Shown piece by piece: positions 22,883 through 30,565 of a stretch of 30,565 bases of DNA. Under the pieces are notes generated by a model that was not told the origin of the DNA, searched no databases, and was given only the letters and a program-made list of their open reading frames with translations. The DNA lies in assembly GCA_964631325.1 (NCBI GenBank), contig CAZVWJ010000029.1, positions 1 to 30,565 on the forward strand. The letters are read 5' to 3'. Position 1 is the first letter of the stretch; each line of letters starts with the position of its first letter. A program made the position numbers and the translations under genes. This DNA comes from CAZVWJ01 sp964631325 (GTDB taxonomy: Bacteria > T1Sed10-126).

Positions 22883-24160
22883 CTTGGTTATTTTTTTATG
22901 CCAATCAGAAATTTCTTTTTTAGAAAGATGTTTTGTAGGAACGTGAGCTTGATGTTCTGATTTAAATTTATTTCTAGTATTTAAAAAGTTTTCAAAATTT
23001 AATTCTTCTTGGGTAGCTAGCCCCTCGTTTATTACTGTTTGATATACCGGGGTTCCTGGCTCAGGTCTGAGAATACTACAGTTAAATGTAGCCCCAAATT
23101 CTTTAATTACTTCGTAAGTTTTTTTAAGAGTTTCTTTACTTTCTTCGGGCATTCCAATTAGTACATTCATTTGAATTAGAATATTATTTTCTTTTCCTTT
23201 TTTAAAAACCTCATGAATCATTTTTTCGTTATTTATATTTTTCTGCATTGAGTTTAATATCTTCGGATCTGCACTTTCAAAACCAATATCGATTCTTTCC
23301 ATTCCGACTTGACTACACAGGGGAAGTAGATCTAGATTATTACTAATATCGTCTAAACGTCCAAGAGTTCTAAAAGAAATTTCTGGCTCTCTCTTTTTGA
23401 GTTGATTTAATAATTTTTTGAGCCAATCATGGTCATGAAATATATTAGTATGAAATAATGCTAAATTATAACCATTCCAATAGGACATTTCTTCGGCTAA
23501 TTGTTCTGGGGGCTTTGAACTCCAAGAAGTCCTTCCTAATTGACAATAAGTGCAATGATGAGGACATCCAGTTCCCGCACTCAAGGAGCGCTGTTTGCTT
23601 TGATTGGTTTGAGTATAAGAATATTTTTTGAGAGTATTTTTTTGATTAAGGAAAGAGAGATTCTCTTGGAAATTTTCCTCCCATTTTATGTTAGAATTAG
23701 TTAACAAGCGTTTGGGAGGAGTTTTCCCGTCAAAGAACCCTTCTTTTATCAGATACTTAATTGCAGCTATTGTGTCTAAGCAATTAATACCAATGTCCAG
23801 ATTTATATATTTATCCATTAATTCTTTTAAATAACCGTGACATCTTATTACACCAATGATTTTCCCATCGTTGTTTTTTATTTTGTTTGTGATTTTAGTA
23901 ATGGTTTTAAACTTTTCTTTTGGTGAAGTATAGTCACCGAGTGGAGCAAATAATATCACATGAGTATATCCTTCGATTTGTTTTTTTGTTTCTTTCCAAT
24001 TTTGGAAGTTAAGCTCTTCATAATTACAATTAAATCCTTTATTTGTTAAAAAATCAAAAGTGGCAAAAATATCACTTGAAAATACAGGTTGACAGTTTAA
24101 ATATTGTCCACAACAGGGTTCAACAAAAGCAGTGGAGGGTTTACAGATCAAAACATTCAT
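22862..24160 (-). CDS. Radical SAM protein with Cys-rich N-terminus
   Basis: 432 residues. The 4Fe-4S motif is GTGCPHHCTYCQLG with Cys199, Cys203 and Cys206, then RTLGRLDD, MERIDIGFESADPKILNSMQK and QMNVLIGMPEESKET, which are typical of Elp3/MiaB-like B12-type radical SAM proteins. The first 180 residues replace a full B12 domain and contain several cysteines (PCCGQYLNC at 15-23). The ATG at 24160 has GAGG nine bases upstream, within the end of the preceding gene. It ends the minus-strand operon. It differs from its two radical SAM neighbours in length and N-terminus, so it is not a third copy of them. Substrate unknown. Confidence 0.85.
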   Translation of the reverse strand: MNVLICKPSTAFVEPCCGQYLNCQPVFSSDIFATFDFLTNKGFNCNYEELNFQNWKETKKQIEGYTHVILFAPLGDYTSPKEKFKTITKITNKIKNNDGKIIGVIRCHGYLKELMDKYINLDIGINCLDTIAAIKYLIKEGFFDGKTPPKRLLTNSNIKWEENFQENLSFLNQKNTLKKYSYTQTNQSKQRSLSAGTGCPHHCTYCQLGRTSWSSKPPEQLAEEMSYWNGYNLALFHTNIFHDHDWLKKLLNQLKKREPEISFRTLGRLDDISNNLDLLPLCSQVGMERIDIGFESADPKILNSMQKNINNEKMIHEVFKKGKENNILIQMNVLIGMPEESKETLKKTYEVIKEFGATFNCSILRPEPGTPVYQTVINEGLATQEELNFENFLNTRNKFKSEHQAHVPTKHLSKKEISDWHKKITKLITEKN

Positions 24161-24161
24161 A

Positions 24162-25610
24162 TTATAACCTCAATTGGACTAGAATTTTTTTAAGCGAGTA
24201 ATAAACTAATTTTTTGGCTAAATTTTTAAGTTCGATAAGTTTTTTACTGAACAGATTTTTAAAATTAATTTCCCAACATTTTTTATGGAATTTAATCTTA
24301 TATTTAAACCAATTTGCGGCAGTTGTGAATTGCTCGAAAGTTTGAAAATTATCATGTTTAAAGAGTAGCTTATTGTTTTTTTGCCAATTTCTTAATTTTT
24401 CCCAACGTAGCTCTAATAATTTTCCGTTTATTTTAAATTCATTATAAAAATCAGAACCAGGAATTATAAATAATGGTCCGGTACCTATTTTGTCCGGGCG
24501 TGTTTCCAGGATGAAATCAATACTATCCTGTAATGTTTCGAACGTTTCTCCAGGGATACAAGGAGTCATATGTAAGTAGCTTTCTATTCCATATTTCTTA
24601 GTTAGACGTAGAACTTTTTTTGCTTGTTTTAGGTCGATTTTTTTATTAATTTTTTTTTGCATTTTTTTATTGGCCGTTTCTAACCCAAAACCGATTTTTT
24701 CACAACCGGCTTTGGCCATTAAAGCTATTAATTCTTCATCTAATAAATCGAATCTGTTTTCTGTGAACCATTTTAGATTTAGCTCTGAATCAATTAATTT
24801 GTGGCATATTTCTTTTGCTCGACTTAACTTCAATGAGAACGAAGAGTCTAATAATTCAAATCTTTCGATACTATATTTTTTCTGAAGATGTTTTAAAAGT
24901 CCAATAACATTTTCTGGTGACCTGAGTTTGATTGATTTATATTTAGTATGTGAACAAAATCTACAATTTCCCACACAACCCTTTGAAGTTTGTATAATAG
25001 CCGTTTTTTTTCCTTCGTATTTTTTTCTTTCCTCTAGATATTTATTATAGTTAAATAGTTCAAATTTTGGGAGAGGAAGTTCTAAATCATCTATACTTTT
25101 AGGGGAACCTGTATCTATTATTTTTTTATTTCGGTTGATTATCAAGCCGGGAGTGTTTTCTATTTTTCCTTTGGCATTAAATTCTTTTACTGCCGCCAAT
25201 AAAGTGGCTTCCATTTCATATTTCACAAAATATTCAGTCTTTAAGTTGTATATATTAATTGCTTCTTTTCTGGGGATTGACGGGGGAGTAATTATTGCAA
25301 TGGTTGGATAAGATAATTCTGCTGCTTTTCTATCCTGGGGGATGTTGTAACCTGATAAATGGCTTATAACAAGGTCTGGATTTAGTTTGTCCGCTTTTTT
25401 TTCTATCCAATTGTGATTTTTATTGTACAAGTTAGCGTCTATGACTTCGAAGTTCATTCGATTAATATTATTGTCTAAGATGGCAGCAATTTCTGGCCCG
25501 AAAAAAGGTGGTATAACATAAGGGTACGGTTCCTCTCGGGTTCTCATTTCTTCTCTGATTGTCCAGTTGCCATTTATGCGCGGGGGGATAATATAAGTGA
25601 TTTTAAACAT
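24162..25610 (-). CDS. B12-binding-type radical SAM protein, paralogue of the gene at 21431
   Basis: 482 residues from the ATG at 25610, with GAGG nine bases upstream; a TTG at 25625 overlaps that site and is rejected. The N-terminus FKITYIIPPRINGNWTIREE matches the plus-strand paralogue (FKLLFLIPPKIKNKWVTREE). The segments IPRKEAINIYNLKT and GKIENTPGLIINRNK also match IPHKEAIDIFDLKT and GEIKNSPGFIINKSK there. Cluster cysteines are Cys212, Cys216 and Cys219 (SKGCVGNCRFC). IGFGLETANKKMQKKINK and IPGSDFYNEF follow. The last 60 residues are basic and hydrophobic (KKLVYYSLKKILVQL) and may contact the membrane. It is the penultimate gene of the minus-strand operon. Substrate unknown. Confidence 0.88.
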   Translation of the reverse strand: MFKITYIIPPRINGNWTIREEMRTREEPYPYVIPPFFGPEIAAILDNNINRMNFEVIDANLYNKNHNWIEKKADKLNPDLVISHLSGYNIPQDRKAAELSYPTIAIITPPSIPRKEAINIYNLKTEYFVKYEMEATLLAAVKEFNAKGKIENTPGLIINRNKKIIDTGSPKSIDDLELPLPKFELFNYNKYLEERKKYEGKKTAIIQTSKGCVGNCRFCSHTKYKSIKLRSPENVIGLLKHLQKKYSIERFELLDSSFSLKLSRAKEICHKLIDSELNLKWFTENRFDLLDEELIALMAKAGCEKIGFGLETANKKMQKKINKKIDLKQAKKVLRLTKKYGIESYLHMTPCIPGETFETLQDSIDFILETRPDKIGTGPLFIIPGSDFYNEFKINGKLLELRWEKLRNWQKNNKLLFKHDNFQTFEQFTTAANWFKYKIKFHKKCWEINFKNLFSKKLIELKNLAKKLVYYSLKKILVQLRL

Positions 25611-25676
25611 GGTTGTTAACCTCAAATACTTCTAATCTTTGTTGAAATAGAGTTTTAATTTTATTGTAAATACCGA

Positions 25677-27260
25677 TCAAAGTTCATATATGGAAAATGT
25701 TTCATTTTCATAAGATTTTTCTAACTTGTTCAGGTTATAATTTATATCAGTATTTGATTGGACATTTTTAGTTTTGGATTTTAATACAATTATAGTGTCA
25801 ATCCCGTATTTTTTTTTAAAAGAACTAAGTGGGGGGATAGGCCATTCAAATTTAACCCAGTCTTTGTTCATATAATTGAAGCCTTCCCCCGTTTTATTTA
25901 TACAGCGAAAGTAAAATTTATGTTGAGGCATTAAAGAAAAAGAGAAGAGGAAAGAAATTTTAGTTGGTAAAGTCAATATTTTTTTAGGTTCACATTTTTT
26001 CAAATAAATAATTATATCTTTGACTTCTTCATTATGACAGAAGATGTTTTGGATACTTGATTTATTAATTCTTAAGTAATGAGTTAGAATTATTATAGTT
26101 TGTAACAGTATTAAATAGTATACCCATTTTGCTGATAGATTTAGATGTGAAACTAACTCTATAAATACATAAGCGATAAAAGGAATTGAATATTCAAAGT
26201 ATCTCTCGGCTTGGCCCAAGAAAAGAAATGGGGGTAAGGAAGTTATGAGAAAAGCGACTCCGGATGCAATTATAATAGCACAAGAATACTCTAATATTGG
26301 TAGTGAGAATATATAATTAACAGGACAAAAATAAACAATAAGTCCGATAGAAATAATAAGTGGTGGAAGAGAATAAATCGCTATAATGTAGCTGGATTTT
26401 CTAAACACTATTTTACAAAACTTATTAATATCACTCCAGAAATATATAGGTAATTTTAGATGGTCACTCAGTTTGTTTCGTCCTGTTGAAGTTGTCCCGG
26501 ACTGTTGATTTTTTATGTACCATTTGTAATGTTCAAGTTTAAAGGCAAGAATGTCATGAAAACCCAACTGGGGCAGCAGAAAGGCAATTAGGAAGATTGA
26601 GCCAAGAATAATTAAGGGGATGGTGGATAAATATATGACGGAGATTGAGAGGGAAAAAATAATCAAGGTTTGTAATGCAAATTGTGAGGATAAAATAATA
26701 AGGATACCCATCAAAACACAAATCGCCCCCCCCATGATTTGAACCGTGTTATTTGGTGTATACATAAGAAAACCGAGAGAAATAAAATATGTAAAAGAAA
26801 ATAATAAACCCAGGCTTCGTGTTCCCAAGGAGGTCATTCTGGAAGTTAAGGGTAATAAAACAGGTGAAGTTGCTATTATAAGTGTGAGCAAACCCGGTAC
26901 TGAGAAGCCAGATCCCAGTGAATTGAGATCAAGAAAATAAACACTTAGCAAATAACAAAAGATAATAAGCAAGCAGTCATAGAATATGTTTAAAAAACGT
27001 CCGACTTTACCCCAGTATTTTTTGGGAAACAAACTAATGATATAAGAACCTAAAGGTGGGTAGCCCCTTTTTCCCCGGAAAACTGAAATATCAGCTACAT
27101 TATGTCCCCACAAGTTGCCAATCTTTTTTCTTGTTCTAATGTTCCATAAGTGTACAGAGTCATCTGACCAATTTGATGTATCATTTATCAAAAAGATGAA
27201 TCTTAGCAAAAAAGAAAAAAATATTATTAAAATTAATTCCATATAATAACAATGCCCCAT
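25677..27260 (-). CDS. GT-C type membrane glycosyltransferase
   Basis: 527 residues with about ten hydrophobic helices between residue 7 and about 405 and a soluble C-terminal part of about 100 residues. After the first helix comes NWSDDSVHLWNIR, the position and pattern (acidic pair plus His) of the catalytic loop of GT-C enzymes such as GT39/GT83 relatives, which use polyprenyl-phosphate sugars on the outer face of the membrane. RGKRGYPPLGSYIISLF matches the second conserved loop. The start is uncertain: ATG at 27260 or ATG at 27242 (MELILIIFFSFLL), neither with a good ribosome-binding site. It lies between a sulfotransferase and a radical SAM gene in one operon. Acceptor unknown. Confidence 0.72.
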   Translation of the reverse strand: MGHCYYMELILIIFFSFLLRFIFLINDTSNWSDDSVHLWNIRTRKKIGNLWGHNVADISVFRGKRGYPPLGSYIISLFPKKYWGKVGRFLNIFYDCLLIIFCYLLSVYFLDLNSLGSGFSVPGLLTLIIATSPVLLPLTSRMTSLGTRSLGLLFSFTYFISLGFLMYTPNNTVQIMGGAICVLMGILIILSSQFALQTLIIFSLSISVIYLSTIPLIILGSIFLIAFLLPQLGFHDILAFKLEHYKWYIKNQQSGTTSTGRNKLSDHLKLPIYFWSDINKFCKIVFRKSSYIIAIYSLPPLIISIGLIVYFCPVNYIFSLPILEYSCAIIIASGVAFLITSLPPFLFLGQAERYFEYSIPFIAYVFIELVSHLNLSAKWVYYLILLQTIIILTHYLRINKSSIQNIFCHNEEVKDIIIYLKKCEPKKILTLPTKISFLFSFSLMPQHKFYFRCINKTGEGFNYMNKDWVKFEWPIPPLSSFKKKYGIDTIIVLKSKTKNVQSNTDINYNLNKLEKSYENETFSIYEL

Positions 27261-27292
27261 AAAATAAAGTGATCAAAATCTTTTAACTGGAG

Positions 27293-28216
27293 TTAAAAAT
27301 ATTCTTGTATATATTTTTTTAGCAGATTTATTTCCTTTTTTTTAGTTTTAACTTTATTACGAGTTTTAAAATTTCTATTTAACTTGTTTTCTTTGCTCGA
27401 ATTAAACCAATCTAATTTATTTTCCAGAACTTCGTCGGGATTTTCACATAATTTTTCATAAGTAATTTTCACAAAATCACCGCCTCGGATCTGATTCAAA
27501 TCTTTTTTTATCTGTTTTTCAGAGAAAAATATTTGAGCGATAACCTGTTCTTCAGGATTTAATTTTTGTATTGAATTAATTTCTTTTGGTTTCAAAGACC
27601 ACCAGGTGTTTATATCATCGTATCTTTCTCTGCGACCTATAAGTAGAGATTGAGCAACAAATAGTGGGTTTCGTTTTATCCAGACAAATTTTGCTTTTGG
27701 AAAAACTTGTTTGAGCAAGGGGATTTTAAGACCTAAGGTTAAATTTTTAAATACCCATTTTTTACCAGAAATTGCGAATAATTTTGAGACCTCTTGATTT
27801 AGTTTTAAACTCACTTCCTCGTCTGGGCTGGAATAGTGGGAATCAGAGTTATCGAACCACCTGTCCCAGAAAAAGCCAAATTCGTGAGGTTCTAAAAATT
27901 TATTCTTCGCGTATCCGTGCTCAGAGTCAAAGTCAGACTGGAAGTCAATATCTCCAGCGATATCTTTTTGCAAAATGTATCCAACTACAGGATTATCCCA
28001 GAATCGGGCAATACAATTACTGGGATAGCCAACGTCATATTTAGTCACGATGGCTTGATATAACAGGGTAGAACCTGTTCTGGGAGCCCCTACTATAAAG
28101 ATAGGGGATAAATTTCCAGCGTCTTGTTCTTCCTCTGTAGTTATATCGATCTCTTTTATTTTTGAATTAAATTTCTGAATTATCTCTGGCCGTAACTCCT
28201 CTGAGTTTTGGTTCAT
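27293..28216 (-). CDS. Sulfotransferase family protein
   Basis: 307 residues. The PAPS loop IFIVGAPRTGSTLL places GAPRTGST at 43-50. FVWIKRNPLFVAQSLLIGRR at about 177-196 is the 3'-phosphate site with Arg182. EPHEFGFFWDRWF (109-121) and a late KITYEKLCENPDEVL segment are usual for Sulfotransfer_3-like enzymes. It starts 5 bp after the preceding stop, without a clear ribosome-binding site, so translation is probably coupled. It is not close to the sulfotransferase at 8489, so it probably has a different target. The glycan of this locus is the likely acceptor by context. Confidence 0.87.
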   Translation of the reverse strand: MNQNSEELRPEIIQKFNSKIKEIDITTEEEQDAGNLSPIFIVGAPRTGSTLLYQAIVTKYDVGYPSNCIARFWDNPVVGYILQKDIAGDIDFQSDFDSEHGYAKNKFLEPHEFGFFWDRWFDNSDSHYSSPDEEVSLKLNQEVSKLFAISGKKWVFKNLTLGLKIPLLKQVFPKAKFVWIKRNPLFVAQSLLIGRRERYDDINTWWSLKPKEINSIQKLNPEEQVIAQIFFSEKQIKKDLNQIRGGDFVKITYEKLCENPDEVLENKLDWFNSSKENKLNRNFKTRNKVKTKKKEINLLKKYIQEYF

Positions 28217-28220
28217 TAAA

Positions 28221-29201
28221 CTAATTATTAAAATCCAATGAATATCTTCGTCTGAATTTACCGATTGCTCCCAAATTTTGTTTAAATGAGAAAATATTAG
28301 GTCTGGCCTGCATATCTACTGAAGATGTGCCCATATCGTAATATTTAAAACCATTTTCCTCAGCATCTCTGAGGCTTTCAAGAATTAAAAAAGAAAGAGC
28401 TTGTGTATCCCGGTATTTGGGATCACTCATTAAGTAAAAAGAAGAGATAACTCTGGAGTTCATTACCAGATACCCAATGCCGGCCACGGGTTTTGATTCA
28501 TACCAGCCGATGTCCACGTAAACTTTTTCAGGTAATCTTGCATTGAGATCTTTGAATTCTTCTAACGTATGAGTTGCTGCAACCCCGTGCTGTTCAAAGG
28601 TTTTTTTAAGGACCACCCAAAAGTCTTCAATATTACCCTGTTTTTCTATTTCAATCCCTTCATCCTTAGCATTTCGGACGTGATTTCTTGCACTGGAAGT
28701 CAAACATTCGTATTCTATATCACCATTTTCTGGTAATGGGACCACGCTACTTACATCCGCGTTAATTAATTCGAAACCTTCCTCCAATAATGTAAAGGTA
28801 AAGGTGTCACTTTTTTCTTCATAAATGATGTCCAGGGGCGGAGTAATGACTGCTTTGTCCACTTGGGCTTCTTCAAGGTAGTCTATGAGATGTTTGGAAA
28901 TTTCTTTAGCATGAGAATATTTAGGGGTAAATTTGAAAATAAAACCTCCATAGGACCCTCCATACGGGGAACTGGCAGTAAGTTGACCATCCTTTTCAGT
29001 CAAGGCCATTGGGAAAATACCACAGAGTTCTTGCCCTTTATAGAGACCAAGATGATTTTCATTAAACTTGTCCCCATGATACGCAAGAAAATCTGGGTCG
29101 TGGAATAAAGTTTGTCCCCGGGCCTCCTTAAGTAACTGTTTCCACTCAGAATAGTCCTGTTCGTTATTACGACTGATTTCTTCAATTCTATATTTTCCCA
29201 T
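28221..29201 (-). CDS. GNAT/FemAB-like acyltransferase
   Basis: 326 residues arranged as two GNAT-like halves. The first holds TLFHDPDFLAYHGDKF and SSPYGGSYGGFIF. The second holds SSARNHVRNAKDEGIEIEKQ, FEQHGVAATHTLEEFKDL, KPVAGIGYLVMNSRVISSF and LSFLILESLRDAEENGFKYYDMGTS. This is the pattern of FemAB-like and CelD/BcsL-like (Acetyltransf_6) proteins, which use acyl-CoA or aminoacyl-tRNA. In glycan loci they are expected to acylate an amino sugar. The closing segment FSFKQNLGAIGKFRRRYSLDF is the conserved end of the group. It starts 14 bp after the Rossmann gene and 4 bp separate it from the sulfotransferase gene, so it is one operon. Confidence 0.83.
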   Translation of the reverse strand: MGKYRIEEISRNNEQDYSEWKQLLKEARGQTLFHDPDFLAYHGDKFNENHLGLYKGQELCGIFPMALTEKDGQLTASSPYGGSYGGFIFKFTPKYSHAKEISKHLIDYLEEAQVDKAVITPPLDIIYEEKSDTFTFTLLEEGFELINADVSSVVPLPENGDIEYECLTSSARNHVRNAKDEGIEIEKQGNIEDFWVVLKKTFEQHGVAATHTLEEFKDLNARLPEKVYVDIGWYESKPVAGIGYLVMNSRVISSFYLMSDPKYRDTQALSFLILESLRDAEENGFKYYDMGTSSVDMQARPNIFSFKQNLGAIGKFRRRYSLDFNN

Positions 29202-29215
29202 TTATAAAGTTCACC

Positions 29216-30271
29216 CTACCAGAATTTTCGTTTTTTAAATGATAAAGCCGGGTAATTATCTTCCATAAAATGTTTATATTCTTCTTTCCCTAAATCTAAG
29301 CTATTTGCCTCCAGCATCCCCTCCCCAACTTTCAATCCCGCAGTGTGCAGTTCAACAAGTGCCTTGCTATCAATGAAATCAGCACCAAAGCTCATGTTTC
29401 CAAAAGTGGCAGGTTTTTCCGGGACATATTCAAACTGCGTTTCGGAAACTTCTATATTTCCGCAAATGTGAACCACCAAAGAATCCGTATTTATCCTATC
29501 TTTTGATATAAATGCTTCCTCGGAGGCTCCTATCAAAAGCTTAGCTCTTTCGTGTTCGGCCACAACAATTGCTGAATAATTTTCTGGGTTTAGTGTATCG
29601 TCATAGGTTGTTTTTACTTCGATCTGATAACCGCTTTCTCTTAATTTTCTCTTAATTGGGCCAGCAAATCTTTCATTAGCCAATAATAGAATATTTGAGC
29701 TGAATGGTGTGAGTTTATAATGTAACAGATGATACATGGCTATATAAGCTAGATATTCCACAGTTTTTAATTTCTCGTCGGACTCATCGGTTCCGTAAAC
29801 CTTTATTCCTTTCTGAGCGCAAGCCTCTAAATCAAGATCGTCTTCCCGAAATTCCCATGGTTCCCACATTAAGGGAATAACGCAGTTTTCTGAAAGTTTT
29901 TTAATTATTTCTTCAGTTATTGGCCTCAAGAAACCGGTATTAGTTAAGATATCAACTTCACTCAGATCAATATTTTCAAGTGAAGTAATAACATCAATTT
30001 TGTTTTGTAATTTCATCTCCCGAGCAAATCTATAAGTTTCCTTTTTAACTGTTTCAATATCCCCAAAATCCGAATTTTCAGTGTAGCCATATACTGTGGC
30101 TCCTGCCTGGGCTGCAATTAACGGAGTAACAACATAACAACCCGTTGCTGCTTCTGTGAGAACGGTTTGACCACTGAGATTCAGCTTAAATTCATTTATT
30201 GCAGTTTGTATTTCTTCTAATAATTTTTCCTTGAATAAAATAGATGTCTCACGGTCGCCGTAATCATACAT
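29216..30271 (-). CDS. Rossmann-fold dehydrogenase-like protein
   Basis: 351 residues. GQTVLTEAATGCYVVTPLIA followed by AQAGATVYGYTENS (about 34-67) looks like a nucleotide-binding strand-turn-helix. DILTNTGFLRPITEEIIKKL and IKVYGTDESDEKLKTVEYLA resemble the second half of a 2-hydroxyacid or SAH-hydrolase-type NAD domain. A second alpha/beta half begins near ILLLANERFAGPIKRKL. I do not recognise a named family, and no catalytic set can be assigned. The ATG at 30271 has only a poor upstream site, and a 70-codon frame that overlaps its first 55 bp carries a good site. The true protein may therefore include that segment through a frameshift. Confidence 0.6.
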   Translation of the reverse strand: MYDYGDRETSILFKEKLLEEIQTAINEFKLNLSGQTVLTEAATGCYVVTPLIAAQAGATVYGYTENSDFGDIETVKKETYRFAREMKLQNKIDVITSLENIDLSEVDILTNTGFLRPITEEIIKKLSENCVIPLMWEPWEFREDDLDLEACAQKGIKVYGTDESDEKLKTVEYLAYIAMYHLLHYKLTPFSSNILLLANERFAGPIKRKLRESGYQIEVKTTYDDTLNPENYSAIVVAEHERAKLLIGASEEAFISKDRINTDSLVVHICGNIEVSETQFEYVPEKPATFGNMSFGADFIDSKALVELHTAGLKVGEGMLEANSLDLGKEEYKHFMEDNYPALSFKKRKFW

Positions 30272-30429
30272 ATAAATTCGTTTTCCCTTTCAGAGGTGAT
30301 TGGAATTTCTTGAATTGTGTGGATTAAACCACTAATTTCGTAACCCGCCCCGATAAAATTCTCACAGAAATCAACCACGGTATTCTGATTGCCGGCAACA
30401 AAAATATTTTTATCCCATTGATCTACCAT
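30217..30429 (-). CDS. Short Rossmann-like ORF, possible frameshifted N-terminus of next gene
   Basis: 70 codons. The ATG at 30429 has GAGG eight bases upstream, so translation is likely. Residues 7-37 (KNIFVAGNQNTVVDFC onward to GYEISGLIH) read as a first Rossmann strand-helix-strand unit similar to that of formyltransferase-like proteins. After this the frame loses character (MITATVRHLFYSRKNY), while the overlapping frame of the gene at 30271 gains it. This suggests one original protein split by a -1 type shift near 30270, or an assembly error. A separate small coupled gene remains possible. Confidence 0.45.
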   Translation of the reverse strand: MVDQWDKNIFVAGNQNTVVDFCENFIGAGYEISGLIHTIQEIPITSERENEFICMITATVRHLFYSRKNY

Positions 30430-30450
30430 TGCTATACCTCACAGACCCCC

Positions 30451-30498
30451 AACCAATGTAAAGTATGTTCGCAATTGTGAACATACTTTACATTGGTT
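30451..30498. repeat. 48-bp near-perfect palindrome upstream of the minus-strand operon
   Basis: The arms AACCAATGTAAAGTATGTTC (30451-30470) and its exact reverse complement (30479-30498) flank GCAATTGT, which also pairs apart from one G-T. No T-tract lies on either side, so it is not a normal terminator. It ends 21 bp before the first start codon of the operon (30429). It could be a large operator, a cruciform or an insertion-element trace. Confidence 0.85.
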
Positions 30499-30499
30499 A

Positions 30500-30562
30500 A
30501 AGTTGTTGAGAGACGCATATAGCAAAGCCCTTATTTCAAGGTGCTAATCATTTTAACAACTT
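30500..30562. repeat. 8-bp inverted repeat next to the palindrome
   Basis: AAGTTGTT (30500-30507) and AACAACTT (30555-30562) are exact reverse complements about 47 bp apart. The stretch between shows no gene. The window ends 3 bp later, so it cannot be said whether these are part of a larger element. Confidence 0.35.
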
Positions 30563-30565
30563 AGT

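Noticed and set aside
30451..30498. Intrinsic terminator
   Set aside because: No T-tract follows the stem on either strand.

Overview
The window is a bacterial surface-glycan locus. The signs of a bacterium are Shine-Dalgarno sites, frequent TTG starts, tightly overlapping operons and an S23-type four-helix-bundle gene. It holds six GT4 glycosyltransferases, one membrane GT-C enzyme, an AsnB-type amidotransferase, two sulfotransferases, two SAM methyltransferases, three radical SAM proteins, a cysteine-less radical-SAM/SPASM protein, a GNAT/FemAB-like acyltransferase and a phosphatase/sulfatase-fold protein. No flippase, polymerase, chain-length regulator or nucleotide-sugar pathway gene is visible, so only part of the locus is shown. 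The abundance of radical SAM proteins suggests an anaerobe. The phylum cannot be fixed from the sequence. A 100-N gap flanked by an exact 55-bp duplication shows this is a draft, probably metagenomic, scaffold.

Layout. 1-381: tail of a PIN-like DUF3368 protein. 382-911: non-coding patchwork of short repeated phrases. 912-4161 (minus): operon of GT4, two small paralogues and GT4, all overlapping. 4200-5073: S23-type gene set between two arrays of GTGAAT/ATTCACG phrases with hairpins and a 39-bp tandem repeat. 5074-12993 (plus): small paralogue, GT4 (broken by the false gap), formyltransferase-like/propeller protein, sulfotransferase, GT4, small paralogue, AsnB. 13023-17806 (plus, clearly AT-richer): GT4, methyltransferase, GT4, small paralogue, phosphatase-fold protein, then a probable terminator. 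18130-19842 (minus): degenerate SPASM protein. 20311-22882 (plus): membrane-linked methyltransferase and radical SAM. 22862-30429 (minus): seven-ORF operon of a Rossmann protein with a possible frameshifted N-terminus, GNAT/FemAB-like protein, sulfotransferase, GT-C enzyme and two radical SAM proteins, headed by a 48-bp near-perfect palindrome.

How the genes may work together (inference): the GT4 enzymes build an oligosaccharide on a lipid or protein carrier at the inner membrane face, and the amidotransferase, sulfotransferase, methyltransferase, acyltransferase and radical SAM genes decorate it.

The most novel element is a family of five small proteins (starts at 2500, 3008, 5074, 10528 and 16365). 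They look like the N-terminal half of a GT9 heptosyltransferase, and four of the five end in a membrane helix in place of the catalytic C-terminal domain. Each sits directly beside a GT4 gene. I recognise no named family for them.
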